Positions 32,452-44,839 of a stretch of DNA of 64,000 bases are shown here, piece by piece. The first letter of the stretch is position 1; each line of letters begins with the position of its first letter. The notes under the pieces are model-generated. The model was not told where the DNA came from and did no database searches. It saw nothing but the letters and a program-made list of their open reading frames with translations. A program made the position numbers and the translations under genes. Source of the DNA: Geosiphon pyriformis (taxonomy: Eukaryota; Glomeromycota; Glomeromycetes; Archaeosporales; Geosiphonaceae); contig JAAOMT010000219.1 in assembly GCA_016748015.1 (NCBI GenBank), forward strand, positions 286,322 to 350,321, written 5' to 3'.

Positions 32452-34495
32452 GTAGTTTAGCTATTTCATTCACCTGTTGTCTCAATTCATCAATTTTAAA
32501 TCTCTATGACTAGTCTGCTTCTTTTTTCTGTTGGCTCTCTTTGTTGTTCACTTGTAAGCCAGCTTTTTGAGACCCACTTGTGTTTGCATTGTTCCTATTA
32601 CTAGATGAGTTTAGTGCCACCATTTCAGCATATGATCTTCCTCCAAAAGCCTTGATGGGTTTTTCTGGTACATTCTTTTTAACATACAATTTGGCCAATC
32701 ATATGTTGTTGGTAGCTTTCTTGGTATTCTCCTCCTTTTTCTTAAGTAAAGTAGGGCAATTTGAGACCAAGTGTCCTATCTGATAACAAAAATGACACTC
32801 TTTAGCATCAGTAGGCACCCAGTGAACCAAAGTATCCCCAATCACCAAGGGCTTATTGGTAGCATTGTGGTGACTGGCTTCACTATCAAACCCTATGTAA
32901 GCACAGCCTATTCTGATGTAGTTTCTGCTAGTTCTTGGAATAAAGCAAGATCGGGCTTTGATTTGATCTAGAGTGTTACTCAGATAGTGTGCAGTACAGT
33001 TCTATGGTAGGCCAACAAGCTTAGCTTCCCAGGTTTTCCTCTGCTCAATAATCTTTTGGGTACCTATCATTGAATAAATTCTAACTGCATCTTTCCTGAT
33101 CAGGGTTGACCATTGGTCAACAGCTCTGGTTGCCTCCTCTTAATTGTTAAATTTAACTATTGCTAACTGCTATTTTCCAGCCACTTTGATTTAGACTTTT
33201 TTAACCTTCCCAAATTTTTTCATGGCAGTTCCAACTTCTCTGTCAGAAATATCCAAGGGGATATCTCTAACTAGAATCTTTTTTTGACCAGCTATTTGGT
33301 TGACAATACCATCAGTTGCCATCAAAAATAACTCAATTTCCACATCTGCTAAGATTTTTCTAGCTTGATCTCTTCCAGCAATTTGGAAAAAGTTTATTCT
33401 GATTTTCTGGTTTCTCACCATTACAGTCTTCAACAGGTAACTGACATCTCCCAACAGATTGTAAATCCACCCCACCTTCTTTCCCATGTTCTTTTCTGGT
33501 ATATCCAATATTTGCATGAACAGAACATGTCTCTTGGTGCCATGAACAACAGTTTTTTATCCTTCTTCTTGATTTGCTTCTATAAACATGGCATTTTTCC
33601 CAAATACTTTGCTACTCTTTTGGCCCAGGCTTGGGCTTGGCATTCTGCTTGATAGACCCAATTCAGAGTCTTCCATGTTCTCTGCAGTCCCTTCCAAATT
33701 GGCAATAACTTTGTTGGTTTTAAATGGATTGTCTATTTGTTCATCAAATTTCTCTGCAGATTTTCCTTTGTTGATCTTGTCCAAAATCTCAGGATTGCAT
33801 TTCCTTAGAGCTGTTTCAATCTGCACTACTCTTTTAACCTCTTCACTAGGCAATTTGGATGGTCTATCCAATTTTTTTAGGGACTTTGATGTCCTCTTTT
33901 CACCAGTTCAAGCTTCCATTTGAAACTTATTACTGTTTCCTCCTTTGTTGAACATTAGTCACAAGACAAAATTGTTGGTCTGGTTTGTTGTCTTATCAGT
34001 AAGTTCCTCTTTAATGACCTGGTTAAATCTCTTTGTTAGGTCTTTTACACTTATTTTTCCCAAATGTCTGTATTTTTTATTGGGCTTTTTTTCTAATCTG
34101 TTGCCTGTTAATGGAGAAAAGTCAGCTGCTCTTTGATATGGAGCTGTTCTTTTTGATGTATTAGCAATTCTGAAGGGTGTGTTGTTTCTACTGCTTGTGT
34201 TTACACTTCCAATTGTTCTACTGCTATGTTCAAACCTGAATAAAGGTGTTATAGGTCTTGTATTTTCAACTGGTGTTTGGTTTGGTATGATTGTATTATT
34301 TCTTTCTTTCTTTGTATTGACTTTTCACTTGGTCTTTATACTTAGTGGTATCTGTACTATTACTTCTGTTTGTGACTATTGTCACTTTACTATTAGTGTT
34401 GTTGTTAGACACTTTGAAATCTGTTGTAATAATAAAGTGTACTTTCAACTAAAGGTATCTTTTAGCAAAAAACTATTTTTCCAACTTTGAGGCAT
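32452..34495 (-). pseudogene. LINE-D ORF1 (two RRM-like domains, CCHC)
   Basis: Read from ATG at 34495 (MPQSWKNSFLLKD). The N-terminal part is basic and Ser/Thr-rich. Then 33871-33557 is an open 104-codon charged segment (MDRPSKLPSEEVKR). 33517-33191 ends in KILVRDIPLDISDREVGTAM, the first RRM strand and helix, and QLAIVKFNN follows as RNP1. A second RRM-like unit (AKLVGLP, CAYIGFDSE) spans about 33060-32860. The CCHC knuckle CHFCYQIGHLVSNC lies near 32795-32755. KAFGGRSYAEMV (32660-32620) matches the SYAKAAAFV region of LINE-C. It would bind LINE RNA. Several stops and frame changes are present, and the 3' end is missing. Confidence 0.78.
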
Positions 34496-34535
34496 AGTAA
34501 ATTTTGTGGTAGCAGACAAAAAAAGAAAAAAAGTT
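32452..34535 (-). mobile_element. LINE-D fragment on minus strand, ORF1 region
   Basis: A second LINE type related to LINE-C. It is cut on its 3' side (left) at the LINE-C1 poly-A. The right limit is uncertain, between 34496 and about 34540, where family A RNase H starts. No ORF2 or tail is present. Confidence 0.7.
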
Positions 34536-34544
34536 TTTGGCTTT

Positions 34545-36179
34545 TAGCAAAAAAATATTATTCAGTTACTGAACAGGAATGTTTAGCAGTAGTTTGGACT
34601 ACTAGCTACTGAGAACAATATTTTTTTGGTGCAAAATTCTTAGTGGTAACAGATCATCAAGCCTTGGTTTGGCTGCACAATAAAAAAAAGCTGGAACACA
34701 AATGAATAACTTGCTGGATACTCCACTTGGATGAATTCAACTATGATATTCAACACTGCAAAGAAACAAATCATCAAAATGCTGATGCTCTCTCTAAACT
34801 TATCATCTAGTGACAATACAACTCTCAAACCAAACCAACTTAATTATTAGTAACTCCTTCACAAACAAACATGATAATGGACTTAGACAACTACTCTGCC
34901 TTAATGGAATTTTTGGGTAAAGGACAATACCCACCAGAATATACTTGACAGCAAAAAGAACATTTGTGCAAACAATCAAATTTCTATTTGATCTGCAAAA
35001 ACCAATTATATAAAAGAAACAGAAAAGATCTTGACTGCTTCCAGAGAGTTATCAAATTTGAAGAAAGAGAAATTGAAATATACAACATGCACACTGACTC
35101 ATTAGCTGGACACTTTGGAAAAACAAAAACAATTCAGAAAACCTTAGCTTGCTATTATTGGCCTATCTTGGGAAAAGACATTGCTAAATACATTAAAACT
35201 TGTGACATCTGCCAAAGAAGAGGCAAACCCAATTACAAAAAAGATATATATCCAATCTCTGTTGGTCAACCATTTGACAAAATTGGTATAGATGTTGTTG
35301 GACCTTTAACAATAACTCCTGATGGCAACAGAAACATTATCACAGCTACTGACTATCTTACAAAGTGAGTAGAAGCAAGAGCCACTCCAAACCAAACAGC
35401 AGTCTCAATAGCCAATTTCATTTATGAAAATATCATCTGCCATCATGGCTGCCCCAAAAAACTTTTATCTGATAGAAGAAGAGCTTTTCTCAGTATACTG
35501 GTTGAAGAACTTTGTAAAAAAATAGGAATATGTCATAAACTTTCCTCCCCTTATCACCCCCAAACAAATGGCCTAGTGAAATGTTTCAATAGAACATTAT
35601 GTGAAACCCTAGCCAAAACCAGTGAAGAAACAAACTTATGAGACAAAGTACTGCCTTTAGCTTTGTTTGCTTGTAGAACTGTGAATCATAACATAACAAG
35701 TTATAAACTTTTTTATCTGCTCTATGAACACATAACAACACTACCAATAGAAACTGACATTGAAACAATACCCTTTGAAAAAATCACAATAGGAAATTAC
35801 AAAGACATTTGCAAAGAAGACTTGGTACCATTTTTGACTCCTTGATAGAAGCATAAATAATTGCTTTTGAAAAGATAAAACAGTTCCAAGAAAAGCTTAA
35901 GAAAAAGAAAACCTATAAAACACTTTCTTTAAGTGTTGGTGACTTGGTATTAGAATACCATTCTGACAGAAACAATGTTTATGGTGATAAATTCTCTAGC
36001 TGATAGAAAGAACCCTTTATAGTCAACAAAAGTTTTGAACAATGGTTCTTATATTCTCTGGAACAATCTTCAATGAATGTCCTGTTCATGGTACACAACT
36101 CAAAAAATATCATAAATGACCTGATTGGCTGCCTGTTGTGGTAATACCAACTCAAATAATCAGCAAAAATCAAGTATAA
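34545..36179 (+). pseudogene. Family A pol 3' part (RNase H end, integrase), copy A4b
   Basis: It begins inside RNase H (YSVTEQECLAVV segment), keeps VVTDHQALVWL, then a linker, then integrase. A 134-codon open piece (34964-35368) holds the zinc region with H(T)...H and CDIC, and IGIDVVGPL with the first Asp. The second Asp is kept in LLSDRRR, and the Glu is changed to Lys (GLVKCFN). The C-terminal GPF-like module is damaged by a small indel near 36025. The conserved stop TAA is at 36177-36179. Protease, RT and the gag end are absent. It could be the 3' half of A4, but nothing here proves they are one element. Confidence 0.82.
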
Positions 36180-36220
36180 ATAAATGCACTATTCCAAAAA
36201 CAAAGATATTTTCAATTAAC

Positions 36221-36842
36221 ATGAACAATTATTTTCTGGATCAAAACATTCAAAATGCTTTCTATACTCTCCATGAATATTGAATCAAAAACTACCCAAA
36301 TGCTACTCTGACCATTGGAAAACAAACCATCATAACTGATAACAATAGAACACATACTGTTATTAGACCAAAGAAAACTACTACCAGAAGAGAAAAAATT
36401 GGTAACAAAATGAATAAATATTTGTTAGAAAGTATAACAGCAGCTATACTCCTATCTTCCAGCACAATTGGAAAAACACCAAGAAATCTTATCCACAGAC
36501 AAAAACTTGTTATATGGAAGGCAATTAGAACTCTATGGTCGTCTTGGTGAAATTATAGAGGATATGGCAGAAATTTTGGGCATTATACAGTTAGATGTCC
36601 CAAGAGTTTTAACTATTGCTAGAAGAGCCAAAACTCTAATACAAAGATTTGGTCTTTTGGATACAAAACTCATTTTACCTCAAGTATTATATACCTTATC
36701 CACAAAAAACTTCAACAAACTAGTTAGCTTTAAGTTAGATAAAACTTTTTAAATAGATTACACCATAAATAGCTTGATTTCACCAGAGCTTAATCTCTTT
36801 GGAAAGGATGATGTTATAGTTGAAATTTATACTTTTTATTAA
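36221..36842 (+). pseudogene. Family A downstream accessory ORF, copy A4b
   Basis: ATG at 36221 (MNNYFLDQNIQN), TGA at codon 21 (36281-36283), second in-frame-type start MNKYLLES at 36411. A small deletion near 36476 shifts the frame, and about 35 bp are missing near 36567, removing the KLMKKTTSEIQ segment. The LDTKLILPQVLY and FNKLVSF segments remain open (36468-36752). The stop lies in the LTR at 36840-36842. The two-base offset keeps it in a different frame from pol. Confidence 0.65.
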
Positions 36843-37478
36843 ATATCACATGTATTAGTCACTGATGTCATATAAATTAGCCACTCTATTTTTAGAAAGT
36901 GATTATTGACCTGATCATTGACCTAGTCGTTCACCTGATCATTGACCACTTTTGATAGCTATATAAGTAATGAATCTCTTAGCTGTAGAAAAGCATATAG
37001 AAATCAAGGAAATCAAATAAATAAAATAACAACTTTTATTTCAATTATTCTCTTATTGCTAATTTTCCTCTTCCTACCTTCAAGTATTCAAACATCTTGG
37101 GATAAAAGATCATTTGTTGGTTATTCCTTACTCTTTTTTCTGAAACGTGTAATTGCAGCATTTGAAGATTATTGAATAAAACATGACTGAAGAGTACATC
37201 TAATACCTAATATTGAATTCTAAGAGTGCTGACATGAGGCATAGAATTATACCAGACATGATCATTTGTTGACAGTATGGACTATCTCTCTATCTTCAGA
37301 TTCCTTGGTTATCTTTGAAAAGTATAGTAACTGAGATATTTTATAAGACTGATCTCACACATTGAATCCATACTTATTCAATTCACTCTTTGAAGTTGAA
37401 TTCCCTTTGATTCCTTTCATCACCCTACAATTCTGTTCTCCCTTGCTATCTGTTAGCTTGTTACTTCAACCCATAACA
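36812..37478 (+). repeat. Family A 3' LTR, copy A4b
   Basis: 667 bp, TGTTATAGTTGAAATT to CCATAACA, with about four 12-bp U3 repeats and TATATAAG near 36961. The flank ACATA on the right does not match the AGTAT left of the A4 5' LTR. Confidence 0.88.
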
Positions 37479-38737
37479 ACATAATGTATTTATTAGACAA
37501 TACAATCTTCTTATCAGTGTTTAGGGCTTTTCATCCCTTTTCTACAGCCTGTAATAAGCACTGTATCTACCTATTTCTTACATCATTAATCAGCATCTTG
37601 CTCTTTTGGGTATTTAGAGAGCATTCTCAAAAGTGCTGGTTGGTTTTCACTTCCCTGTGACATATTTTGCAAAGATTGTTTAGGTATACAAGGGGACATT
37701 GGTTGTATAGCACCTCTGCTGTTGGCAGCATGTTGTGGAATAATTTCATAAGAAATGTACACATTGCTGAAAATCCAGCTGAGGTGAAGCCTGATGACAT
37801 TTTACCATTCCAGTTCCAAATCTTGGTTGTGCACATCCAGTCTATATCTTGGTCTAAAGATCCTATTGTCTTTTGGACATTATTGTTGTCTATTAATTCA
37901 AAGCTGTTTGAAGACTAGTTTGTTTGCTCAGAAAATGTCTAATATTTAAATCCAATTCAATTCCTCTGCAAAAGGGGATATATGCAGTCTTCTTAGCATT
38001 ATAGGTCCACCTCACAGTGTCAAAAGTGGTAGATTTTTTGGCTAGTTTGTCAGTCTTCTCATTTTCCAATATACCAGTATAAGCAGTCACTTTGTTTATG
38101 TTGAGATCAATCCTCTTTTCACTTATAATTACTCTGATTGCATTCTATGTATGCCAGTTTAAAGTTTTGAGCTGATTTCTAACAGACAAGAATACATTTT
38201 TAGACAACCATTTCTGAGCCATTGACATTACTGCTTGACTATCAGTGTTTATTGTTAGTTTGCATTTGTAAGTTACTGCTACCAAAGCCAATAAAACAGC
38301 CTTTGTCTCTGTTTTTGTTGATGATAATGTTCCATTAACTGCTATACCAAATTTGGCCTCTATTCTATGTGTTATAAAAGCAGCTCCTCCTCTTGTATTC
38401 TCAGAGCCAGCTTCTACCATTGAGTCATCTGTTGATATTTCTATTACTTTTCTGAATCTCAACTTCTCTCGTACCCCCCTTCATTGTGGTAATAATATGT
38501 CAGAGATATGGATGTAAATAGTATCTCTTTGCATTATTTCAAAATCATCTGGTATTTGGTCAATCAGTTTGTGCATCTCCAATACTTTACATTATGCTAC
38601 ATTAATGTTTTTGTACTCATCCATAATAATTGTAGACTCTAAAATCTTAAACCATCTGGGAATTCTACCACTATCATTTTGTCTGTACTTCCTTGTGATG
38701 TCCATCCATGTCATCAATGTCTCATTATTGTCCTGTA
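37479..38737 (-). pseudogene. LINE-E ORF2 C-terminal fragment, copy E2
   Basis: Minus-strand ORF2 remnant. It opens right of the RNase H domain with a GRIPRWFKILES-like connection segment (38737-38470). The RNase H domain follows (38462-38145 open): STDDSM with the first Asp, GTLSSTKTETKAVLLAL with the Glu, and INTDSQAV with the third Asp. The terminal HxGxxxNExxD motif reads YTGILENEKTDKLAK, with His changed to Tyr. Then comes CKICHREVKTNQHFWEC, a C-x2-C-x8-H-x3-C motif typical of LINE ORF2 C-termini (near 37690-37640). The left end is cut at the A4b LTR and the right end at the LINE-C2 poly-A. RT is missing. Confidence 0.78.
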
Positions 38738-41084
38738 TTTTTTTTTTATTAACGTGTAGCCATGCTGGTCATTTATTAGTTAAGCCACAGTAATGTGGCA
38801 GTTTCACAAAGCCAGCTCACCCAATAATACAAAAATCACAAGATGCGGCTAACCACAAGTGGAAAGCCCTAACTACATGCTAGTACTACTTTTGCTACCT
38901 AATATATTAAACATATCTAATTCATACATCTTATTCATAATGCTAACAAGCTTATGACTATTCTTAACCATACCACTCATCCACTTAGCAGTCTGATCAG
39001 GACTGGATTTGATTCTTAAAGGCTGATCCTCTCATAGGTGCATCATGACATCGAAGGTGTTATCATAAACTGAAAAATCTTTATCTTCATCATCATTATC
39101 ATTAACATCATCAACCATGTCATCAACATCTGATTCATTCTCCAAGCAAATCTGTTCACTTATTGTCTCAAAACATGTTAATTTTTTCTGCATCACAGTG
39201 GCAACAGCAGCCAAGCCTTTATTCTGCCCAGCCAACCCATCTACACATTCCTTAACTGACACATCCATGGCAGATGGAGTAGACAGCAATTTGGTAATCA
39301 ATGCAACCAGAGCACCAACAGGTTCAACTAAGGATTTAATCAACACAAATAGTTCATTAAGGTGGGATTCAATAGAAGCCAACTTAGATTCAACAACAGT
39401 ATTGGGAACAGAGGGGACAGTAGGCAACACAAGTGTTGCAGTTTCAGGAAAACCACCAAGATCTAATTCCATATCAGCAGCAGCAGCACCAGGAGGAACC
39501 ACAAAAGCAGCAGCCTTAGCATAAGATTTAGATCCAACAAATAAGGGTTTGAAATTTTTGGGGCCACCAAAGATGTTAGAAGGAAGTTTAGGTGGGAGAG
39601 AAGACAACTTCTTGCAATCCACAGCCAAATAATTTAAGTCTTGACACCTGTAGCAGTGGTGACACCCAGAAGTTTCTCACCAGATGTGACAACCACGCAA
39701 GGTACCAGTTTTTGACACAGCATTGACATTGATAAGATTCAGTGGATCGAAGAATGAAACATGTATGGCCACCAACTTGGGAGACCAAATCACTTATCTC
39801 AAGGGCAATACAGCCAAATGGAAGATTGACCAACTTAGCTTTGAATATATCTCTTGAAAAGATAACCTCTTTTTGGTTGGCAATGGAAAGAATCCTAACA
39901 CTATCTTTCCTGACCAATACAAACCAGTTAGAGAGAGCAGCAACAGCAGAAGAAATGTCCTTAAAATTAACCACAGCATATTGCCATAAGCCAGCAGACT
40001 TCAACTTAACAGAAGTGACAACACCAAAAATGCCAAGAGCAGTTTTGATGTCATCAGAAGAGGTACCCAAAGGTACGTCACACAATGCAACTGACAAGGA
40101 AGGAGAAGAAACAGAGGCCACTTCAGAAGACCATGCAATCTTAAGAGAGGTCAAAAAAACCTCATCACCAATGGCCACTTTGGTAGCACTATTTAGACAC
40201 TTCTGAGATGCAAATTCTACACAGAACAACTTGACAGCATCTCATAAAACAGATTTAAGCCCAATACAACCAGGCAGCAGCTGAAACAAGAAACTCAGCA
40301 AAGCCATCTTGATCTTAAATGTAGCACCAGTACAAAATTGGAGGCCACCCAATCAGAGAACCTTTGATAACCATTCACATTCTTCCAAGCACCAGTGTTA
40401 GCTGCACCAGAAACTGGGAGGGGACAGTTGATTCCATTTCCATCTGATCAGCCCAATCTTTGAGATCATCTGGATTGATGGACTGTTTTGCTACTGGGAT
40501 TGGTGATAATCTGCTGGAAAGTACCACATCAGGCAACATAGCCAGTGGTTGATTTTGGCCCATCTTGGGAGATGTGCCACTGCTGTTGCCATCCATATCA
40601 GGAAGAGAGCTGGCTGCCGCTGTGAAGATTCTACCAAAGATCTCATCTAGAACCACAAAGGGGTTTGGTGTGACCATAGCAGTTGTGACTGTCTGCTGCT
40701 GTTTTTTGGAATTTTTCACTTTTGTGGCCATTTGTGAAGCTGTAGTAGTAGAAGTAGTAGTGAGAGTGGTGAGAGCAGGAAAAACCAACTTGTTGACTGG
40801 TCTGTTATTAAAAATCTTTGGGCTTTTTGAAGTAGTAGAGACAACACTGGGGCTAACCCAAGTGTGTCTTTTTGAAGGAACTTTAACTGGAAAAGAACTT
40901 CCAGCCAAAGGAGAAGAAAATGAACCAGAAGCTGCTAAAGGCAGCTTATTACTAATATTTTTTAAGAGAAATGTTGCCAGAACGTTTTGTCTAGCTGCTT
41001 CAATAACAAAGAGACCCTCTCGTGTTGAAACTTTATTAGTTACTATAGCTCTATTTGTGGTCATGAAAATTAGGAGAGAAAGAG
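38738..41084 (-). mobile_element. LINE-C2, ORF1-only non-LTR element
   Basis: Poly-A (as T run 38738-38747), 3' tail (38748-38872), ORF1, and a 5' end reading CTCTTTCTCTCC at 41084. It lies head to tail against LINE-E1. It has the same ORF1-to-tail junction as C1 and C4, so the ORF1-only form is not a private deletion of one copy. Confidence 0.85.
38873..41064 (-). pseudogene. LINE-C ORF1, copy C2
   Basis: The best-preserved LINE-C ORF1, with three long open pieces: 41064-40375 (229 codons, MTTNRA start, Ser/Thr-rich, QMATKVKNSKKQQQ), 40229-39588 (213 codons, both RRM-like units) and 39628-39032 (198 codons, CCHC tail, SYAKAAAFVV, Leu-rich helix, acidic run NDNDDEDKD). The stop is at 38873. 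The knuckle is damaged by a frameshift near 39660. It keeps CpG sites (41021) that are TG or CA in C1 and C3. Its antisense strand is also open for 177 codons, which I treat as a shadow. Confidence 0.83.
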
Positions 41085-44000
41085 TTTTTTTTTATTAGTT
41101 TAGCCATGCTCACAAAGCACAGCCTTTTCATAAAGCCAACCCACCCAATAATCTAAGTTACAAGATGTGGCTAACCACAAAGTGGCTATGCCTAACTACA
41201 TGCTAGTATAACCAGAAATCCTAAAGGGTATCACATCATTACTTAAAGTAATTCTACTATCCAAAACATCAGTCAATATCATATTACAATGTTGGAACCC
41301 ATCACACATTTTAATGTTGGAGTTACTACTCTTGTTACCACTATTCCTAGGCGATTGGCATATACTGGTTACTCATGATGGGTTTCTCTTAATTCTGTTA
41401 TCAATACTCATCATTTTTTCTCATTCAGTTTGTAACTTACACCATTCTCTTCATAGTCTATTCCTCACTTGAGTCACAGCCCATTTACACATCTTAATTA
41501 AGATATTATTATTAGCCCTCTGATCAATGTCAGCAAAAGTATTGATTCTTCTAAATTGCTCATTGATCAGTCCTCTGCATAGCAGATCTATGTTGGGCAT
41601 TGTCCTGATATACTTATTAGACAGAACAACCCTCTTACTAGGGTCCAAGATTTTATGTTTCTCTCTTACAGCCTTTGATAAGCACCACCTCCACTCATTT
41701 CTTACATCATCTATTAGTGTCTTGCTCTTTTGAATATTCAGAGAGCATTTCCAAAAGTGTTAGTTGGTTTCAACTTTAGTGTAGCATATTTTGCACAGGT
41801 TGTTTATATACACTAAAGGACATCTGTTGTATAGCACCTTTGCTGTTGGCAACATGTTGTGAAATGATTTCATAATAAATGTATGCATTACTGAAAAACT
41901 AGCTAAGGTGAAGCCTGATGACATTTTATCATCCCAGTTTCACACTTTGGTTGTGTTCTTTCAGTCTACTCTCTGGTCTAAGGACCCTACTGTTTCTTGT
42001 ACTTTGTTATTGCCAATCCAATCCAAAGCTCCTTGAATACCAGTCTGTTGGCTCAAAAAATGTCTGATATTCAGATCCAATTCAACTCCTCTGCAAAAAG
42101 GGATGTAACTGACATTCTCAGCACTGTAAGCCCATTCCACTGTGTCAAAAGTAGTAGCTTCTTTGGCTAGTATGTCAGCCATCTCATTTTCAGGTATACC
42201 AGTGTGTGCAGCTACTTTGTTTATGATAAGATCAATTCTTTTTTCCCCTATTACTGCTTTGATTGCATTTTATGTATGCCAGTTAGAAGTTTTAAGCTGA
42301 TTCCTAATAGACAGAGAAGAATCTTTGGACAACTATTTTTGAGCTGTTAACACTACTGTCTAACTATCTGTGTTCAATATCAGTTTGCATTTGTAAAGCA
42401 CTGCTTCCAAAGCCAATAATACAGCTTTTGCTTCAGTTTTCTTTGTTCTGTATTTAATACAGGTACAAAATGTTTTCCTTCCTTAGGCAGCTTCTAACTT
42501 TAATGTAAGTTGTACCTGAAGGTATGACAGTTTCAATTAAATATGCCTGTAGTCTTGAAGATTCAGATACCCCATACATGTTACCATCACTTCTAAATAA
42601 GATGCTCCTTTCCTCCATAATCTGCATAATATTAGCTATTAAATTAATGCCTGGTCTAGATTGTTCATTGATGGGGTATTCAAGTATACTATGGGCTGAC
42701 TATCTTTGTGTCTATAAGTTGGCTAATCTGATTTTTGTAGCCATTCCAACAATATCAGCACTGTGATCTTGCTTTTTGCTTGTATATCATCAACTTTAAA
42801 CAAGTTATACAATAATGAGTAATGCATGGCACTGGCTGGAAAATCTACTAAAAGTTTTGCCTTTTTCTTTACAGTGGCTGAAATCTTTGAAGTCTATTTT
42901 CTAGCCCAGCTATTTGGAATATGGGTCAATTGAGATCTGAATTCTATTGCTGGACTGAAAACACTGTTAAAAATGTAAATGACCTGTTTCTCAGTGATGT
43001 GTTTTTTCCTGACAACTGTACATACTGCTTCAATGTCAGATCCTATTATTTTTAGAACAGTTTCATTTTTTCCATCTGCTCTGATCCACACCTCCAAATA
43101 TCAGATACATGTAAATGGATCCAGCAATTTTAAGATTTGTTTGTTTGGACCAAATTTTAGTGGCTCAACCATCAATGATTTCTCTTTGGAGGGTCTGACC
43201 ACCATTGTTTCAGTCTTATCTAAATTGATCTCTATATCTACCATTCTAAAGAAGGAGCTAGCTGTGTCCAAAATACTTTGTATTCCCTGTCTTGAGTTAG
43301 CTATCCACATTGTGTCATCAATAAAGACTAGGTGATTCACTGATACCAACAGGGATTGTGTATCTAATTGATTGTTCCACTTTTTCCAAGCAGCTGTTAG
43401 TTTGTATTCATGACAATAATTGGCTTGTTTTACTTTACACAGTAAGGAGTTATAGAAAATCTTCTACATAATGGGTGAGCTTGTTTCCCTCTGATCCAGT
43501 CCATCTTGTACTTAATATTCATCATTTAACCCAAATTCAGTTATGATCCTATTGCTTTTATTGTTGTGCATCAAGCCAAACAGCTCAGTAAACCTATTGT
43601 TCATCTTAATTCTCTTTAGTGCAGCTTCCATGGGTTTCCATCTCACTGAATCATATGTCTTTTTTATGTCCTGGAATGTAAACCAGGCCTTATTACCAAA
43701 TTCTTTTGCATGCTCAGTAACAGGATTAATTACATAAATTGGCACTGCTGTAAAGATATTCTTTAACACTAAGGTATTGTAACTTTTTAGAACATTGTGT
43801 AGTTTATATGCTTTTGATATTCTTGCCATTAGAATCTTTGTTAAGATTTTTCTAGTGCTCTCAATGAGTGTGATCAACCTGGTGATGTCAATATTGCCAC
43901 CCCATTCTTTTGGCTTTGGAATCAGTATAACTTGTGCTACTCTCCACTCCTCAGACATGTATGTTGCTTTAATGCAAGTGTTGAGCAATGTTTTTAGTTT

Positions 44001-44829
44001 AGACTTGGTATTAGGCCCAGCTTTTTTTCAGAGTTTAGCTTGAATGCTTGATGGACCAGGAGCTTTGTTATGGGATGTGTGGCTCAATATGTGTTCAAAT
44101 TCCTCATTTGTTATTTCAGCTATTACACTGTCAAAGGCATAGTCTGGAATACTCTCAATTGGCTCAAATCTGTGTTTTCAACTTTTTCATAAGTCAGGCT
44201 CAAGGATTCTTGTTCTAGTCTATCTTTGGGCTTTTTTGTTTACTAGCTTTTTAATCTCATCAGGATTATCATAAAATTCGCTTTCTTTAATGACATGGTC
44301 CAGTACAATTCTTTGTCTTTTTTTGTTTAAGATGCTTTTAATTATAGCTTCTTTGTTTAGATTAAAGTTTTGTTGTCTTCTGATGATATTGTCCACTATC
44401 TGTCTCTGCTGTTGTAGCCTGATCCTAGCACACAGTGTTGATCTGTATTCTTTCTTAATATTAAGTAGTTCTGTAATAAGCTTATCCTTTGGGAAAGTCA
44501 TCAGATATGCATTAACTGCCTCAGGTTTCAACTGTTTCTATTTAGCCAACAACTGCATAACATTGTTATCATGTATATCTGTATTGTTTACTCTTATTTG
44601 TTTGATTATATTAGCAACAATCTTAACAAGCTTGTGATTTATGCATTCTTTTTTTGTGTGTACAGATTGGGCTCCCACTTTCCTCTTTGGTAGGCAATTA
44701 GCAGCTTATAATACAGTCTCCTTGATTGTAAGCCACATTAGGTTTAGATCATTATTGCTGTTATCTACAGATTTTCTTTGTGCTTCATCTGTCAATTGAT
44801 CAGTTTCTTTTGCATAGATTTCCCATTGC
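41085..44829 (-). mobile_element. LINE-E1, 5'-truncated LINE with ORF2 and poly-A
   Basis: The minus-strand element ends in an A run (T run 41085-41093) and has a 3' tail (41094-41195) closely like that of LINE-C. It contains ORF2 from the linker before RT to the end. The 5' end is cut at 44829, next to the A run preceding LINE-C3, so any ORF1 and endonuclease domain are absent. Confidence 0.82.
41196..44829 (-). pseudogene. LINE-E ORF2 (RT, RNase H, CCHC), copy E1
   Basis: Reverse transcriptase polyprotein of a non-LTR element. The linker before RT is open at 44531-44220. RT is at 43988-43512: AQVILIPKP fingers; FQDIKKTYDSV as motif A. 43349-43101 has FIDDTMW as motif C (F-x-D-D). RNase H is partly decayed at about 42470-42190, with HTGIPENEMADILAK intact as its last motif. 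The C-terminal zinc motif CKICYTKVETN...HFWKC lies near 41800-41750. The end is ...GYTSM and TAG at 41196. Stops and frameshifts throughout make it inactive. The endonuclease domain is missing by truncation, so the clade cannot be fixed; RNase H suggests an I/Tad-like group. Confidence 0.82.
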
Positions 44830-44839
44830 AAAAAAAAAA

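Noticed and set aside
34179-34490. 103-codon plus-strand ORF with membrane-like character
   Set aside because: Antisense to the N-terminal part of LINE-D ORF1, whose frame is supported by homology downstream; hydrophobicity comes from the reverse of Asn/Lys/Thr codons.
37479-44829. LINE-E2 and LINE-E1 as one ORF2 interrupted by LINE-C2
   Set aside because: E1 has its own 3' tail and repeats the RNase H and zinc regions already present in E2, so they are two copies.
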